DNA of 64,000 nt, taken from contig MEOH01000022.1 of assembly GCA_001769535.1 (NCBI GenBank), forward strand, positions 248,001 through 312,000, read 5' to 3'. This stretch comes from Bacteroidetes bacterium GWF2_38_335 (GTDB taxonomy: Bacteria; Bacteroidota; Bacteroidia; Bacteroidales; GWF2-38-335). The notes beneath the pieces are model-generated. The model was not told the origin of the DNA, searched no databases, and saw only the letters and a program-made list of their open reading frames with translations. A program made the translations under genes and the position numbers. Position 1 is the stretch's first letter. Every line of letters begins with the position of its first letter. This document shows positions 52,598 to 63,500 of this stretch, piece after piece.

Positions 52598-55500
52598 ATG
52601 AAAAAGGAACTTTATATAATGCTGATACTGATCATGGGATTCTTTTATTCCAATGCTCAGTACACATTAGCCGGCGACGACGGTGAAACCATCTTTACCC
52701 ATACTGGTTCCGTCAATCTGGGATCTTATACTCCCGGACAGGTTTACACACTTACTCTTTGCTCCGACGACCCCATGTGCTCACAAATGTGCGTTTCTTT
52801 TGAAACATGGGTGTTGGGCAGCGGTAATTATTGCATTTTTGATGGTACATCGACATCTTCACCGCTTATCGGTTGTAATGCTTGGGGACCATCACAGTCT
52901 GGTTGCGCTTCAGTTGGAAATCCTACCGGATGCATTACCATCCAATTCACCAGCCCTGTTTCAGGCTCTTCAATTGGTGGTACCATTGGCTGCTCTTTTG
53001 TTTGCCAAAGCGTTTTGGCTTCTGTTGTTAGCACCGATCCTCCTGCTTCTTATGAAGATGGCGTGTATTATATTGATATCTGTCAGGGCGAAGAAATTTC
53101 TTTACAAGCTTCAGGCGTTTACCAAAATACTACCTATGCCCAATCTGATGCTTCTTCATCATTTTCCTGGAACTTTGGCGATCTGTCCACTGCTTCAGGA
53201 CACGCAGTTTCCCATACTTATGCCTCTGATCATGGTTATGATGTGAACCTTACCATTACCGATGTGGCCGGCTGCAACAGCACCAACGACATTGGTTATC
53301 GCGTTAGGGTTTCTCGTACCCCAAACTTTTCTGCTCCGGCCCCCGGAACATTCATTAACCCCAATTCCATTTGCCAGGGTGATGAAGTGGTTCTTACCGG
53401 TAATGTTTCTTCTGAACCTTATGTCAGCTTATATGTCCCGGTTATCGCAGATACAATGTACATTCCCGATGGCGATTCATGCTACGAATCTTCAATTTTT
53501 TATGATTGCTTTGCCCCCGGACAAACGCTCGAGGATGTTGAAGACTTGCTCGGAATCTGCGCCATTATTGAACATTCTTACCTCGGCGATCTGCTGATTT
53601 CCATCACTTGCCCGAATAATGATGCTGCTGGCGGCGGACCGGTTACTGTGACTCTCGAATCTCAGCACGGCGACGGTACTTACCTTGGAGTTCCTGTTGA
53701 CGATGTCAGCGGCGGTCCCGACGGCCCATGGGGCGTCGGTTGGGAATATTGCTGGACTAACCCGGGTGTTGATGTCTTTTTGCCGGATATGGGTCATGTG
53801 GCCGACGGCTATTCAACCCTTCCCGCAGGAAACTATGGCACAACTGACCCTTTGACTCCCCTTGTCGGATGCGACCTTAACGGAGAATGGACACTTACCA
53901 TTTGCGATTACTGGAGTATTGACGACGGCTGGATGTTCGGCTGGCAAATTAACTTTGATCCCGATATTTTTCCAGATAACTGGACTTACCAGAATACTTA
54001 TCCTACCGATTTCTGGACTGCCCCAGGCCCCGGAGGATTGATGACCTCACCTACAACAGGTACATACGATGATCCCTGCCCTGCTGAAACTTACCAACCC
54101 TTTGTTTTTACCGTGGTTGATGATTTTGGCTGCAGCTACGACACTACCATAAACGTCTTTGTCAGACCCGAAGATGCCACCGAATGTTGCACCGATCCTG
54201 TTGTCGACATTCTTACCGAATCTCAGTCTGTTTGCGGAAACATCTTTTCTCTTAGTGCCGGAGATTTCTATATGCCGGGAAATGAGGGATACTGGTCAGC
54301 AGTACCAACAACTGCAACTTTTTCTGCTGTAAATGCACCTGTAACAAATGTTACTGTTTCTACTTATGAGGCATATTCCTTTACCTGGACTGAAATTAAC
54401 AGCGGATCCGAAGCATGTTCATCAAATGATAATGTTGTAATTACATTCCTGGAAGAACCTACTCCCTATGCCGGAATTGATACCTTTATTTGCGGAAATA
54501 CAATCATTCTTAGTGCCGATCCTCTTCCGGGAGGCGTTACTGGCACATGGTCTTCAGAACCTCCATTGCCTGATTCTTACTTTACTTCCGGAATCCACAG
54601 CAACGTGACTACAGTAAATATTCCTCCTTACAGTCCTGAAATCAATTATAATTTTATCTGGACAGCCGATAACGGTATTTGTGAAAATAGCGATGAGGTT
54701 AAGATTACTTTCCACCTGATACCTATGCCCAATGCCGGAATTGACAGCGTAGTTTGTGGTTCAATTTATTACCTAAATGCCCTCGGGGTTGTGGGTGAGG
54801 GTTACTGGACCGTTACTGATTTGTTTGGAAATCCCATATATGATGTGATATTTACAGATCCTGATTTTCCGGGCAACCCTTTTCCTGAACGCGAACCTAA
54901 CGCTATTGCCAACATTGCCGTGCTTGGTTCGGGTATAGAACTTGTGTTTATATGGCACGAATCAAATGGCCCTTGTATGGGAGAGGATGAGGTTAAGATT
55001 TCTTTTACAGCCGGACCTTATGCCTACGCAGGAAACAACAACTTTACCTGTGGTGATACCATTCAGCTTAATGCCGATATCACTGGTGTTGAAACTCTGA
55101 ACGGTTACTGGACTTCAGAAATTGACCTCATTTTCCTGGATCATGTTACAATGGGAATTATTGACCCGGCAACAGACCATCAGGCAATTGCTGTAATTCC
55201 TCCTTCTGAAGATGACGTATTTGTTGACGGTGTCGCTAACATTGATATAATGTGGAATATGAATAACGGCTTTTGTACAAGTTCAGATATCGTCACAATG
55301 ACTTTCTATCAGGAACCCGTTGCCTTTGCCGGCCCTGATACTTTTGTGTGCGGACAGACATTTGAATTCCAAGCCGTTCGCTCTGTTGAAAATTCCGTTG
55401 GTACCTGGGTGAAATTATCCGGTCCCGGTGTCCCTGTTTACACATCTCCAACTTATCTAAACCCCGTGAACGATCCCAATGCCAACGTAATGGTTACGGC

Positions 55501-57559
55501 TTATGGGGAATATATCTTCCAGTGGTGCGAAAATAATGCGCTTAGTTCATTGTGTGGTACCTGCGACCTCGTTTCGGTCAAATTTGTTGAAGTTCCCCTC
55601 GAACTGGATGCCGGAAATGATACTTTGTATTGCCAGACTCCCGATGACCAGTACATGGCATTCCTTCACGCCGAAGGCGGATTTGGCACCGGATTGTGGC
55701 ACAGTCCAACTGATATGGTTGTGATTACTCCTTCCATGTCACCCGACGCAACGGTATTTATTAACCACCCGGGTACTGCCACTTTCTGCTGGCGCGAAAC
55801 AATTCCTTCGGGCTTTTCTCAACCCTGTATTGTTGAAAAATGCATTGATGTTACCTTTGAACCAACTCCCAATGTAGAACTGCTCACCGCTGACGCTATG
55901 GTTTGCGGTCCACAGTTCATTACTGTAAACGGCTCCGTTTATGACGCCGATACTGCCTATTGGTTCGATGCTTCACATGCCGGAACAGAATTTGTTAATA
56001 CCAGTCCGGCCGGTCTATCCGATCCGCTCAACGTGAACGATACCGTAAACGTAAACATTTATGGCCATCACCAGTTATTGCTCATAGCCGAAAATCATGT
56101 GACCATTGGTAGCTATGACGCTGTTTGCTCTGATACTGCCAATGTCCTGAACCTGACTTTCTATCAGATTCCTGAACCTGAAGTCAGAGCTACTGACACC
56201 GCTTGCGGAAACTGTTATGTGCTTGAAGGTGTCCAGTCAATGGATTCAACTTACGTTACCTGGAGCAGTTTATCTCCTTCCGGATTGTCATTTTCCTCAA
56301 CCGGTACTGTCGTCGGAATCAATCCCATAGATACCGTTTGTGTTGTGATTGTTGACACAACCAGAGTTATTAACTTTACTGAAGCATACCCGGGAGCCCT
56401 TTGCGCTGCTACAGTCAGTATCGCTGTAAAATTTGCCGAAATTCCATCAGGACTTTTTGATTACTCTGCTCCCCAGTGTTTTGGTGGCGATTGGATTATC
56501 TCTGGCCATGCTGATTCGTTACCTGTATACCAATGGACCTTTGGCGAAGCCGGCGAATTCGTTGTAGATGCTGCTGTTTTCAATCCCGCCGGTGGTGAAT
56601 ATCTTGACACCATCCACTGGACCGACGGCGATACCATGCACGTAGTCGATCTTATGGTTACCAGCAGCTATGGTTGCAATTCTCCCATCTATCGTGATAC
56701 AATTTTTGAACCACCTGTAAATTACTCAATCACAACCATTGTGGATGAAACTTGTTCAAGTTCAAACGGATCCGTTGTAATTCAGGGCGCAGGTGGTCTT
56801 GCTCCTGATTCACACCATGAAATTTTATGGATGAGCGAAACCGGATCAATTCTTCCTTATGAAGATTCAATTAGAATCGATGGCTTGCCCGAAGGTACTT
56901 ATCAGGTCGAAATAACAGATATATACAATTGTAAAGTGGTTGATGAGATTAACATTGTCAATACCGGACTCATCGAAGCTGTCATTGATGAAGCTCAGTT
57001 TACCCTGGTTGACGGTGTGCATAACGGAATCCTTGGCGACCCATCATCAAATATCAATCTGGTTAGCTTAACTGCCGATGCCCGGTTCTACCGCTGGTTC
57101 ATCTACGATGTCAATGACAGTCTGGTTGCCGGTCCATTATCAGGTCAGATTCAGACTTATGAATTTCTTGAAGATGGCGATTATAAAATCCACCTCGAAG
57201 TAGAAAGTCGTGAAACCTGTGTCGATCAGATTGATTACATGTACATTAAAATACTTGGAGGTTCAATTGTCGAAGTGCCCAATATTTTCACTCCCAATGG
57301 AGATGGAATCAATGATTTCTTCCACGTGAACACCAAAGCCATCAAATCCTTTGAAGGAACAATCGTTAACCGCTGGGGCGAAACCCTTTACCAATGGAAC
57401 GACTGGAATTCACCCAACTCAGGATGGGATGGAAAAATCAATGAAGGCAGCGTCAGCGCCTCACCCGGTGTCTATTATTATATCATCACCGCCGTTGGCA
57501 TTGATAACGACAAACCCTACGAAATAAAAGGAGCATTCCATTTGATCAGAGAAAAATAG
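52598..57559 (+). CDS. Giant secreted CUB-like/PKD/P-domain protein with type B T9SS sorting domain
   Basis: The 1653-residue protein has a signal peptide, a CUB-like N-terminal domain (about 20-135), a PKD domain (about 180-240; SFSWNFGDLS), a proprotein-convertase P-like domain (about 255-460; ENGHL-type beta sandwich with GWEYCWTNPGVD and LVGCDLNGEWTLTICD) and a long series of about 100-residue repeats marked by a VCG Cys (about 530-1500). The last 95 residues match the CHU_C type B sorting domain (VPNIFTPNGDGINDFF, GWDGKINEG). It should be exported by the T9SS as a surface adhesin or filament, with the PorP/SprF protein upstream. The substrate of the adhesive part is unknown. Confidence 0.88.
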   Translation: MKKELYIMLILIMGFFYSNAQYTLAGDDGETIFTHTGSVNLGSYTPGQVYTLTLCSDDPMCSQMCVSFETWVLGSGNYCIFDGTSTSSPLIGCNAWGPSQSGCASVGNPTGCITIQFTSPVSGSSIGGTIGCSFVCQSVLASVVSTDPPASYEDGVYYIDICQGEEISLQASGVYQNTTYAQSDASSSFSWNFGDLSTASGHAVSHTYASDHGYDVNLTITDVAGCNSTNDIGYRVRVSRTPNFSAPAPGTFINPNSICQGDEVVLTGNVSSEPYVSLYVPVIADTMYIPDGDSCYESSIFYDCFAPGQTLEDVEDLLGICAIIEHSYLGDLLISITCPNNDAAGGGPVTVTLESQHGDGTYLGVPVDDVSGGPDGPWGVGWEYCWTNPGVDVFLPDMGHVADGYSTLPAGNYGTTDPLTPLVGCDLNGEWTLTICDYWSIDDGWMFGWQINFDPDIFPDNWTYQNTYPTDFWTAPGPGGLMTSPTTGTYDDPCPAETYQPFVFTVVDDFGCSYDTTINVFVRPEDATECCTDPVVDILTESQSVCGNIFSLSAGDFYMPGNEGYWSAVPTTATFSAVNAPVTNVTVSTYEAYSFTWTEINSGSEACSSNDNVVITFLEEPTPYAGIDTFICGNTIILSADPLPGGVTGTWSSEPPLPDSYFTSGIHSNVTTVNIPPYSPEINYNFIWTADNGICENSDEVKITFHLIPMPNAGIDSVVCGSIYYLNALGVVGEGYWTVTDLFGNPIYDVIFTDPDFPGNPFPEREPNAIANIAVLGSGIELVFIWHESNGPCMGEDEVKISFTAGPYAYAGNNNFTCGDTIQLNADITGVETLNGYWTSEIDLIFLDHVTMGIIDPATDHQAIAVIPPSEDDVFVDGVANIDIMWNMNNGFCTSSDIVTMTFYQEPVAFAGPDTFVCGQTFEFQAVRSVENSVGTWVKLSGPGVPVYTSPTYLNPVNDPNANVMVTAYGEYIFQWCENNALSSLCGTCDLVSVKFVEVPLELDAGNDTLYCQTPDDQYMAFLHAEGGFGTGLWHSPTDMVVITPSMSPDATVFINHPGTATFCWRETIPSGFSQPCIVEKCIDVTFEPTPNVELLTADAMVCGPQFITVNGSVYDADTAYWFDASHAGTEFVNTSPAGLSDPLNVNDTVNVNIYGHHQLLLIAENHVTIGSYDAVCSDTANVLNLTFYQIPEPEVRATDTACGNCYVLEGVQSMDSTYVTWSSLSPSGLSFSSTGTVVGINPIDTVCVVIVDTTRVINFTEAYPGALCAATVSIAVKFAEIPSGLFDYSAPQCFGGDWIISGHADSLPVYQWTFGEAGEFVVDAAVFNPAGGEYLDTIHWTDGDTMHVVDLMVTSSYGCNSPIYRDTIFEPPVNYSITTIVDETCSSSNGSVVIQGAGGLAPDSHHEILWMSETGSILPYEDSIRIDGLPEGTYQVEITDIYNCKVVDEINIVNTGLIEAVIDEAQFTLVDGVHNGILGDPSSNINLVSLTADARFYRWFIYDVNDSLVAGPLSGQIQTYEFLEDGDYKIHLEVESRETCVDQIDYMYIKILGGSIVEVPNIFTPNGDGINDFFHVNTKAIKSFEGTIVNRWGETLYQWNDWNSPNSGWDGKINEGSVSASPGVYYYIITAVGIDNDKPYEIKGAFHLIREK

Positions 57560-57574
57560 AGAGAATTAAAACAG

Positions 57575-57606
57575 AAAAAGAGGTTGCCAGCAACCTCTTT
57601 TTTTTT
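57575..57606 (+). terminator. Terminator after the giant surface protein
   Basis: AGAGGTTG/CAACCTCT stem with a CCAG loop and a T run, 16 bases after the stop codon. It would end the PorP/small protein/giant protein operon. Confidence 0.8.
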
Positions 57607-57638
57607 GTTTTAATAAACCATATACAAACCGCAAACAT

Positions 57639-57741
57639 CTCCCCTCCTCGGAGGGGCCGGGGGTGGGTTCTCCCCTCCCAGGAGGTGCAGATTGTGGACA
57701 CTCCCCTCCCAGGAGGGGCTAGGGGTGGGTATCCCCCCTCA
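57639..57741. repeat. Short GC-rich direct repeat (CCCTCCCAGGAGG type)
   Basis: Three copies of CTCCCCTCC(C/T)(A/C)GGAGG(G/T)GC followed by GGGGTGGGT words lie between the operon terminator and the next gene. Such GC-rich repeats are frequent in Bacteroidota intergenic DNA. No gene is present. Confidence 0.6.
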
Positions 57742-57851
57742 GACAACCTTTCCCTATCAAATTTTGTCTATATTAAAACAAATTGAAAATCAAGATTTTT
57801 TCATATATTTACATCTTAAGCTTTTAAGTCTGATTAAAACACCAAAATAAA

Positions 57852-59720
57852 ATGAAAACCCTGACTCTGACAATTTGCCTTATTTGCTTCGCTTTTTCAT
57901 CTTATTCACAATACACATTAACTGATAACGATGGCGAAACAATTTACACCAATACCGGAACAATTTCAACTGGTGCATATACTCCTGGTCAGGTTTATAC
58001 TCTAACTATTTGTTCTGATGATCCTCTTTGTTCACATATTACTGTCATTTTTTCTGACTTGATTATTGCAAGTGGAAACTTTTGTGTTTATGATGGCAAT
58101 GCAACATCAAGTCCAATTATGGCCTGTAGTAGTTGGTATGGAGTTCCTGATACTGTTACGGCATCTGTCAATAATGTTATTGGTTGCTTAACTTTTCAGT
58201 TTTCCAGTCCCGATCCGGGAGCAGTCATTTCAGGAACAATAAGTTGTAACTTTTCCTGCCAGTCAACACTTGCATCTGTCCTGAGCACCGACCCTCCGGC
58301 TGTTTACAGTGATGGCAGTTATTACATTGATGTGTGCCAGGGACAGGATATCTCTTTTAACGGACAGGGTATCTATCAGAATACAACCTACCCGCAGTCT
58401 GATGCCACTTCAACTTTCTTTTGGGATTTTGGAGACGGAATAACATCTTCCTCTGCTTCATCAACCCATACCTACACAAACGGACAGGGATATGAAATCG
58501 ACTTAATAGTTACAGATAATCAGGGTTGCTCAAGCACCAACAATATCAGTTACAGAGTCAGGGTTTCCCAAACCCCTTCATTTTCCGGGACCTTTGCTTC
58601 ACCCGTAACTGCCTGTCAGGGAGATACCATCACGCTCACAGGAAATGTTTCTTCAGAGGAGTTTGTAAATTACTCAATAACCTATGACAGTTTTCTTGCA
58701 CACATCCCCGATGGTACCGGTGAATCCTTATCATTGAGTATGGTTTATGATATTTTTGAACCTGGACAAACACTTGAGGATATTGAAGATATGTGCGGTA
58801 TTTGTGTGAATATGGAACATTCTTTTATTGGTGATTTGATCATTACAATTACTTGCCCTTTCAATACTTTGACCGGAACTGCAACAACAGTTGAGCTGGA
58901 ATACCATCATGGTGGAGGAACTTACCTTGGTATTCCTGTTGATGATGATGCCAGCTCTGAACCAGGAATTGGCTGGGAATATTGCTGGACTTATCCTGCG
59001 GATGCTGATTATCTTCAGGATTTGGGTGACTATGCAGGATCAGTTTCAACATTGCCATCAGGAAGCTACATCACTTCAGAACCTCTGGACCCTTTAATTG
59101 GTTGCGAACTTAACGGTGAATGGATTTTAACAATTACCGATAACTGGTCACCCGATGATGGCTATGTTTTCGGATGGAATATGTGTTTTGATCCCTCAAT
59201 TTTACCCGAACAGTGGTCATACCAAAATTCATACCCCGCAATGCTCTGGTCTCCTTCAGGTGCTGAGGGAATGATGTTCTCTGAAAACACCGGAACATAT
59301 GATGAATTAGGCGATGCGACCACTGAACAGTCATTTATTTTCACTGTGACAGACGACTTCGGCTGTTCCCACGATACAGCCATTTTTGTTACTTTTCTTG
59401 GCGACACCGTTTCTCCCTGCAACACCAGCGGTCTTGACGATTATTTTACCGGTGAAATTGCAGATATCTCCTTCAATATCTACCCGAATCCAATTACTGA
59501 TTATATCACCATTGAATACTTTGCTCAGGATAATTTACCGCTAACCTGCTACATTATTGATGCAACCGGAAAGTTATTATTGACTGAAGCATTAAAAAAC
59601 ACTTCTTCAGGTTCACAAAAAATTTCAATTTTAGATGTAAAATCCCTCCCCCCCGCAAATTATTTCCTCATCCTTAATTACAATAACAACAACTTCTTCA
59701 GAAAAATCATTATTAATTAA
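57852..59720 (+). CDS. CUB-like/PKD/P-domain protein with type A T9SS sorting domain
   Basis: The 622-residue protein has a signal peptide (MKTLTLTICLICFAFSSYSQ), a CUB-like domain (about 20-130), a PKD domain (about 180-235; FFWDFGDGITSS) and a P-like domain (about 250-450; GWEYCWTYPADADYLQDLGD, LIGCELNGEWILTITDNWSP), in the same order as the giant protein at 52598. Its C-terminus differs: YPNPITDYITIEY and the final strands match the type A T9SS sorting domain. So the same N-terminal architecture is delivered by two sorting classes within one locus. It has no small partner gene before it. A role in adhesion or degradation is inferred. Confidence 0.85.
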   Translation: MKTLTLTICLICFAFSSYSQYTLTDNDGETIYTNTGTISTGAYTPGQVYTLTICSDDPLCSHITVIFSDLIIASGNFCVYDGNATSSPIMACSSWYGVPDTVTASVNNVIGCLTFQFSSPDPGAVISGTISCNFSCQSTLASVLSTDPPAVYSDGSYYIDVCQGQDISFNGQGIYQNTTYPQSDATSTFFWDFGDGITSSSASSTHTYTNGQGYEIDLIVTDNQGCSSTNNISYRVRVSQTPSFSGTFASPVTACQGDTITLTGNVSSEEFVNYSITYDSFLAHIPDGTGESLSLSMVYDIFEPGQTLEDIEDMCGICVNMEHSFIGDLIITITCPFNTLTGTATTVELEYHHGGGTYLGIPVDDDASSEPGIGWEYCWTYPADADYLQDLGDYAGSVSTLPSGSYITSEPLDPLIGCELNGEWILTITDNWSPDDGYVFGWNMCFDPSILPEQWSYQNSYPAMLWSPSGAEGMMFSENTGTYDELGDATTEQSFIFTVTDDFGCSHDTAIFVTFLGDTVSPCNTSGLDDYFTGEIADISFNIYPNPITDYITIEYFAQDNLPLTCYIIDATGKLLLTEALKNTSSGSQKISILDVKSLPPANYFLILNYNNNNFFRKIIIN

Positions 59721-59722
59721 TC

Positions 59723-59860
59723 ATGGATAGAGACGCAATATTTTGCGTCTCTACCATATTTTGCGTCTCTATCCATGTCTTGCGTCTCTACCATTTTGCA
59801 TCTCCACCATTTTCCGTCTCACTGCATTTTTTCATCTCCACAACTTTTCGCATCTCTACA
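59723..59860. repeat. GCGTCTCT-type palindrome and degraded tandem repeat
   Basis: A perfect 16-bp inverted repeat (ATGGATAGAGACGCAA, 59723-59738, with its complement at 59761-59776) is followed by six or so degrading copies of TTGCGTCTCTACCAT. It may also terminate transcription of the gene at 57852. The remainder of the gap to 60069 is AT-rich with the promoter at 60005-60037. Confidence 0.8.
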
Positions 59861-60004
59861 AAAAAAAATCACCCCCACAATCAAATAATATTCAATAAAA
59901 TACAAAAAAAATCACTTTTTTTTTCAACCCTCAGGCAACTATTCTAAAACTTATATTGTCTTAAATGAAACAAATTGTGCCAAACCGTTCTTTTTTTTAA
60001 TGTT

Positions 60005-60037
60005 TTTGCATGTTTTGTCAAATTTTTTTTAAATTTG
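60005..60037 (+). promoter_or_regulatory. Promoter of the second small-protein/giant-protein cassette
   Basis: TTTG (60005-60008), a 21-base spacer and TAAATTTG (60030-60037) approximate the Bacteroidota consensus. The start codon is 32 bases downstream. Confidence 0.5.
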
Positions 60038-60069
60038 TAGTTTCGAATAATTAACTTAAAATTCATAAA

Positions 60070-60492
60070 ATGAAACGTTACCGGTTATTTTTAATCATTC
60101 TGGTGCTGATAATCCCCGCTGTGGGCTTCTCTCAGACTACACAGATTAATTCTAAGCTGATCAATAAATTCGGCTCTGAATACCTCGAAAAACTTAAAGT
60201 CGAACACCCCGACCGTTTGGCATACTTAAATTATTGTGCCGACAACCAGTGCTATATCATTGATATGCCGGGAAAACCTGTCCCTGCTATCGAATTGACT
60301 AAAAATGGCGCTGAAGAGGGTTACCAGATCACAAGTGCTGATCTTGAAAACTTTAATATGTATGATTTTAACATTGTTGCTTCGGTCAACGATCAAAAAT
60401 ATTACAGAGCCGGAAATACCGGTAAAATGATCATCGTAAGGTCTGAAAAAACCATGCTTCAGAAATACGAGAATTATAAGAGCATAAAATAA
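60070..60492 (+). CDS. Small secreted protein, paralogue of the protein at 52173
   Basis: The 140-residue protein has a signal peptide (LFLIILVLIIPAVGFSQ) and the same blocks as the 137-residue protein: SEYLEKL, NQCYIIDMPGKPVPAIELTK, YQITSADL, SVNDQKYYRAG and GKMIIVRSEK. By eye about 60% of the mature residues match. It directly precedes another giant CUB-like protein, 11 bases on. The pairing of this family with giant proteins in both cassettes suggests a linked role, such as a secretion helper or surface cap; this is inference. Confidence 0.8.
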   Translation: MKRYRLFLIILVLIIPAVGFSQTTQINSKLINKFGSEYLEKLKVEHPDRLAYLNYCADNQCYIIDMPGKPVPAIELTKNGAEEGYQITSADLENFNMYDFNIVASVNDQKYYRAGNTGKMIIVRSEKTMLQKYENYKSIK

Positions 60493-60503
60493 CTTTCTGG
60501 AAT

Positions 60504-63500
60504 ATGAAAAACCAATATAATATGAAAAAGCTATTACTCGCTATTGTGCTGTTCTTTACAGGGATTTCCCTTTCTGTGGGCCAGTACACTTTGACCTCCG
60601 GCACCGGAACTACGGTGTATGACACCTCTGGTGATTTATGCCTCGGAGCCTATACTCCCGGCCAGGTGTATACCATGACCATCTGCTCTGATGACCCGCT
60701 TTGCTCACATGTCTTTCTTACTTTTGATGCATGGACTGTCGGCAGCGGTAACTTTTGTGTGTACGATGGTAATTCAACCTCCGCCGCTCTCATCGGCTGT
60801 AATGCATGGGGTACAACACAGTCAGTAATGGCTTCTGCCGCAAATACTTCCGGTTGTCTTACTTTTATGTTTTCCAGTCCGGTCGCTGGATCAAACATCT
60901 GTGGCGACCTCGGCTGTAACTTCTCATGCCAGTCTGTACTCGCGTCAATAGTGAGCACCGACCCTCCTGCTTCATTCTCAGGTGGTGTTTATTATATCGA
61001 CATCTGTCAGGGTGAGGAAGTTTCAATTCAGGGCGCAGGCGTGTACCAAAATACTACCTATCCTCAGTCAGATGGTACTTCAACTTTTGCATGGACTTTC
61101 GGAGATGGCGGAACCGCTACTGGTGCTGCTGTTACTCATGACTATACCGCTGTTGAAGGTTATGACGTTAACCTGCTTATCACTGATGCACAGGGTTGTA
61201 ACAGTACAAATGATATTGGGTACAGGGTTAGAATTTCCCATACACCCAACTTCTCTACCGGTGCAGGTACTTTCCCAAATCCGGTTGTTATTTGCCAGGG
61301 CCAGACTGTTAACCTAACCGGTAACGTCGGCAGTGAAGAATTTGTCAGTCTCGTCGAACCGGTAATCGCCGATACTACATACCTCCCCGATGGCTCGGGC
61401 GTTTCTTATGAATCATCCATTGTGTTTGACTATTTCGAACCTGGTCAAATACTCGAAGATATTGAAGATATGTGTGGGATTTGTGCAAATCTTGAACACT
61501 CCTTCATCGGTGACCTTATTATTACTATTACCTGTCCCTATGACACTGAAACTGGTGGACCAACTACTGTAATTCTCGAGTACCAACATGGTGGCGGAAC
61601 TTACCTTGGTGTGCCTATTGATGATACAGGCGGCGGCGGACCAGGTGCTGGATATGATTATTGCTGGACCATTCCTGCTGATGCTGATTACCTTCAGGAT
61701 ATGGGTGACTATGCTGGTTCTGTTTCTACTTTACCCGCAGGTAGTTATATCACTTCTGATCCCCTCGATCCCTTAGTAGGCTGTGAACTTAATGGCGAAT
61801 GGACTCTTACCGTAACCGATAACTGGTCAATTGATGATGGTTATATTTTCGGATGGTATATGTGCTTTGATCCTGACATCATGCCCGATAGCTGGACTTA
61901 TCAGAATACTTACCCCACTACAATGTGGACTCCCGGTGCAACCGGTGGTTCAATGATTTCAGGTACTTCAGGAACCTACACAGGAACCGGTGCCTCAACC
62001 ACAACCCAACCATTTATTTATACTGTTGTGGATGACTTTGGTTGCTCATACGATACTACAATTATGGTTACTGTTCTTGGAAACGGTGCCGTTGAATGTT
62101 GCATCGACCCAGTTGTTAATATTATTACTCCCGCTCAGTCAATCTGCGGTACAATGCTTGACCTTGATGCCGGTGAATTCTATACTGATGGAAATGAAGG
62201 TACTTGGACTGCTGTTCCAACTTCTGTCACTTTCTCAGATCCTACTCAGCCATTCACCAGTGTAACTGTTACAACTTTTGAATCTTATACTTTCACCTGG
62301 ACTGAGGTAAATAATTCATCAACCGCTTGTACATCAGCAGATAACGTTGTAATCAACTTCCTCGAACAGCCTGAGGCTTTCGCAGGACTTGATACTGCTC
62401 TTTGCGGAAATGTTATTATGCTTGATGCTGGTACACTTCCCGGTGGAGTTACCGGAACATGGTCTTCCGTTCCATCACTTCTGCCTTCAGCTTATGCAAA
62501 CATTACAAGCCCTGTAACAAGTGTTACTATTCCGGGTTTCTCAGAGGTAATAAACTATGAATTTACCTGGACCGTTGACAATGGTATTTGTGATAATGAT
62601 GACGATGTGAAAATCACATTCTATCAAAATCCAACTCCTAATGCAGGTCCCGACGAATCTATATGCGGATCAATCTATGACCTCAACGCAATAGGTGTTG
62701 TTGGCGAAGGTTACTGGACTGTTACAACCGGTGCTGGTGTTCCCGTTTATGATGTTATTTTTATTGATCCGGATGATCCAACCAACCCATTCCCCGAAAG
62801 GGAACCGGATGCTCAGGCAAATATTGCCCTTATAACCACTTCCAGCGTATTTAATTTTACATGGAATGAAAGCAACGGTATGTGTCTTGGCCAGGATGCT
62901 GTTCAGATTACTTTCACTGCTGGCCCATACGCATATGCCGGTAATGACAACTTCATTTGTGGTGACTCACTGCAACTTAACGCTGATATCACCGGTGTTG
63001 AAACACTTAACGGTTACTGGACCTCTGATGATGGCGTTATTTTCTGGGATCATGAAACTTTATCACCCATTGACCCGGCTAACGATAACCAGGCATTTGT
63101 AACCATTCCTCCATCAGAAGATGATCTCTATATTGACGGCGTTGCTGTCCTCGATCTTATCTGGAATATGGACAACGGATCATGTACAAGTTCTGATGTT
63201 GTTACTATGACCTTCTATCAGCAACCCGATGCTTACGCCGGTGTTGATACTTTTGTCTGCGGTCAGACTTTTACCTTTGTTGCTGAACCTTCTGTTGATA
63301 CTTCTGTTGGACAATGGCTTATGATTGATGGCCCTGTTGGAACAACTCCGGTTTATACTTCAACCGTATTCCCGGCAATTCCTACAAGAGACCCACATGC
63401 TACTGTTTTTGTTACCCATTATGGAGATTACCAATTCCAGTGGACTGAATCTAACCCGTCAAGCTCATTGTGTAATACCAACGATGTAATGAATATTACT

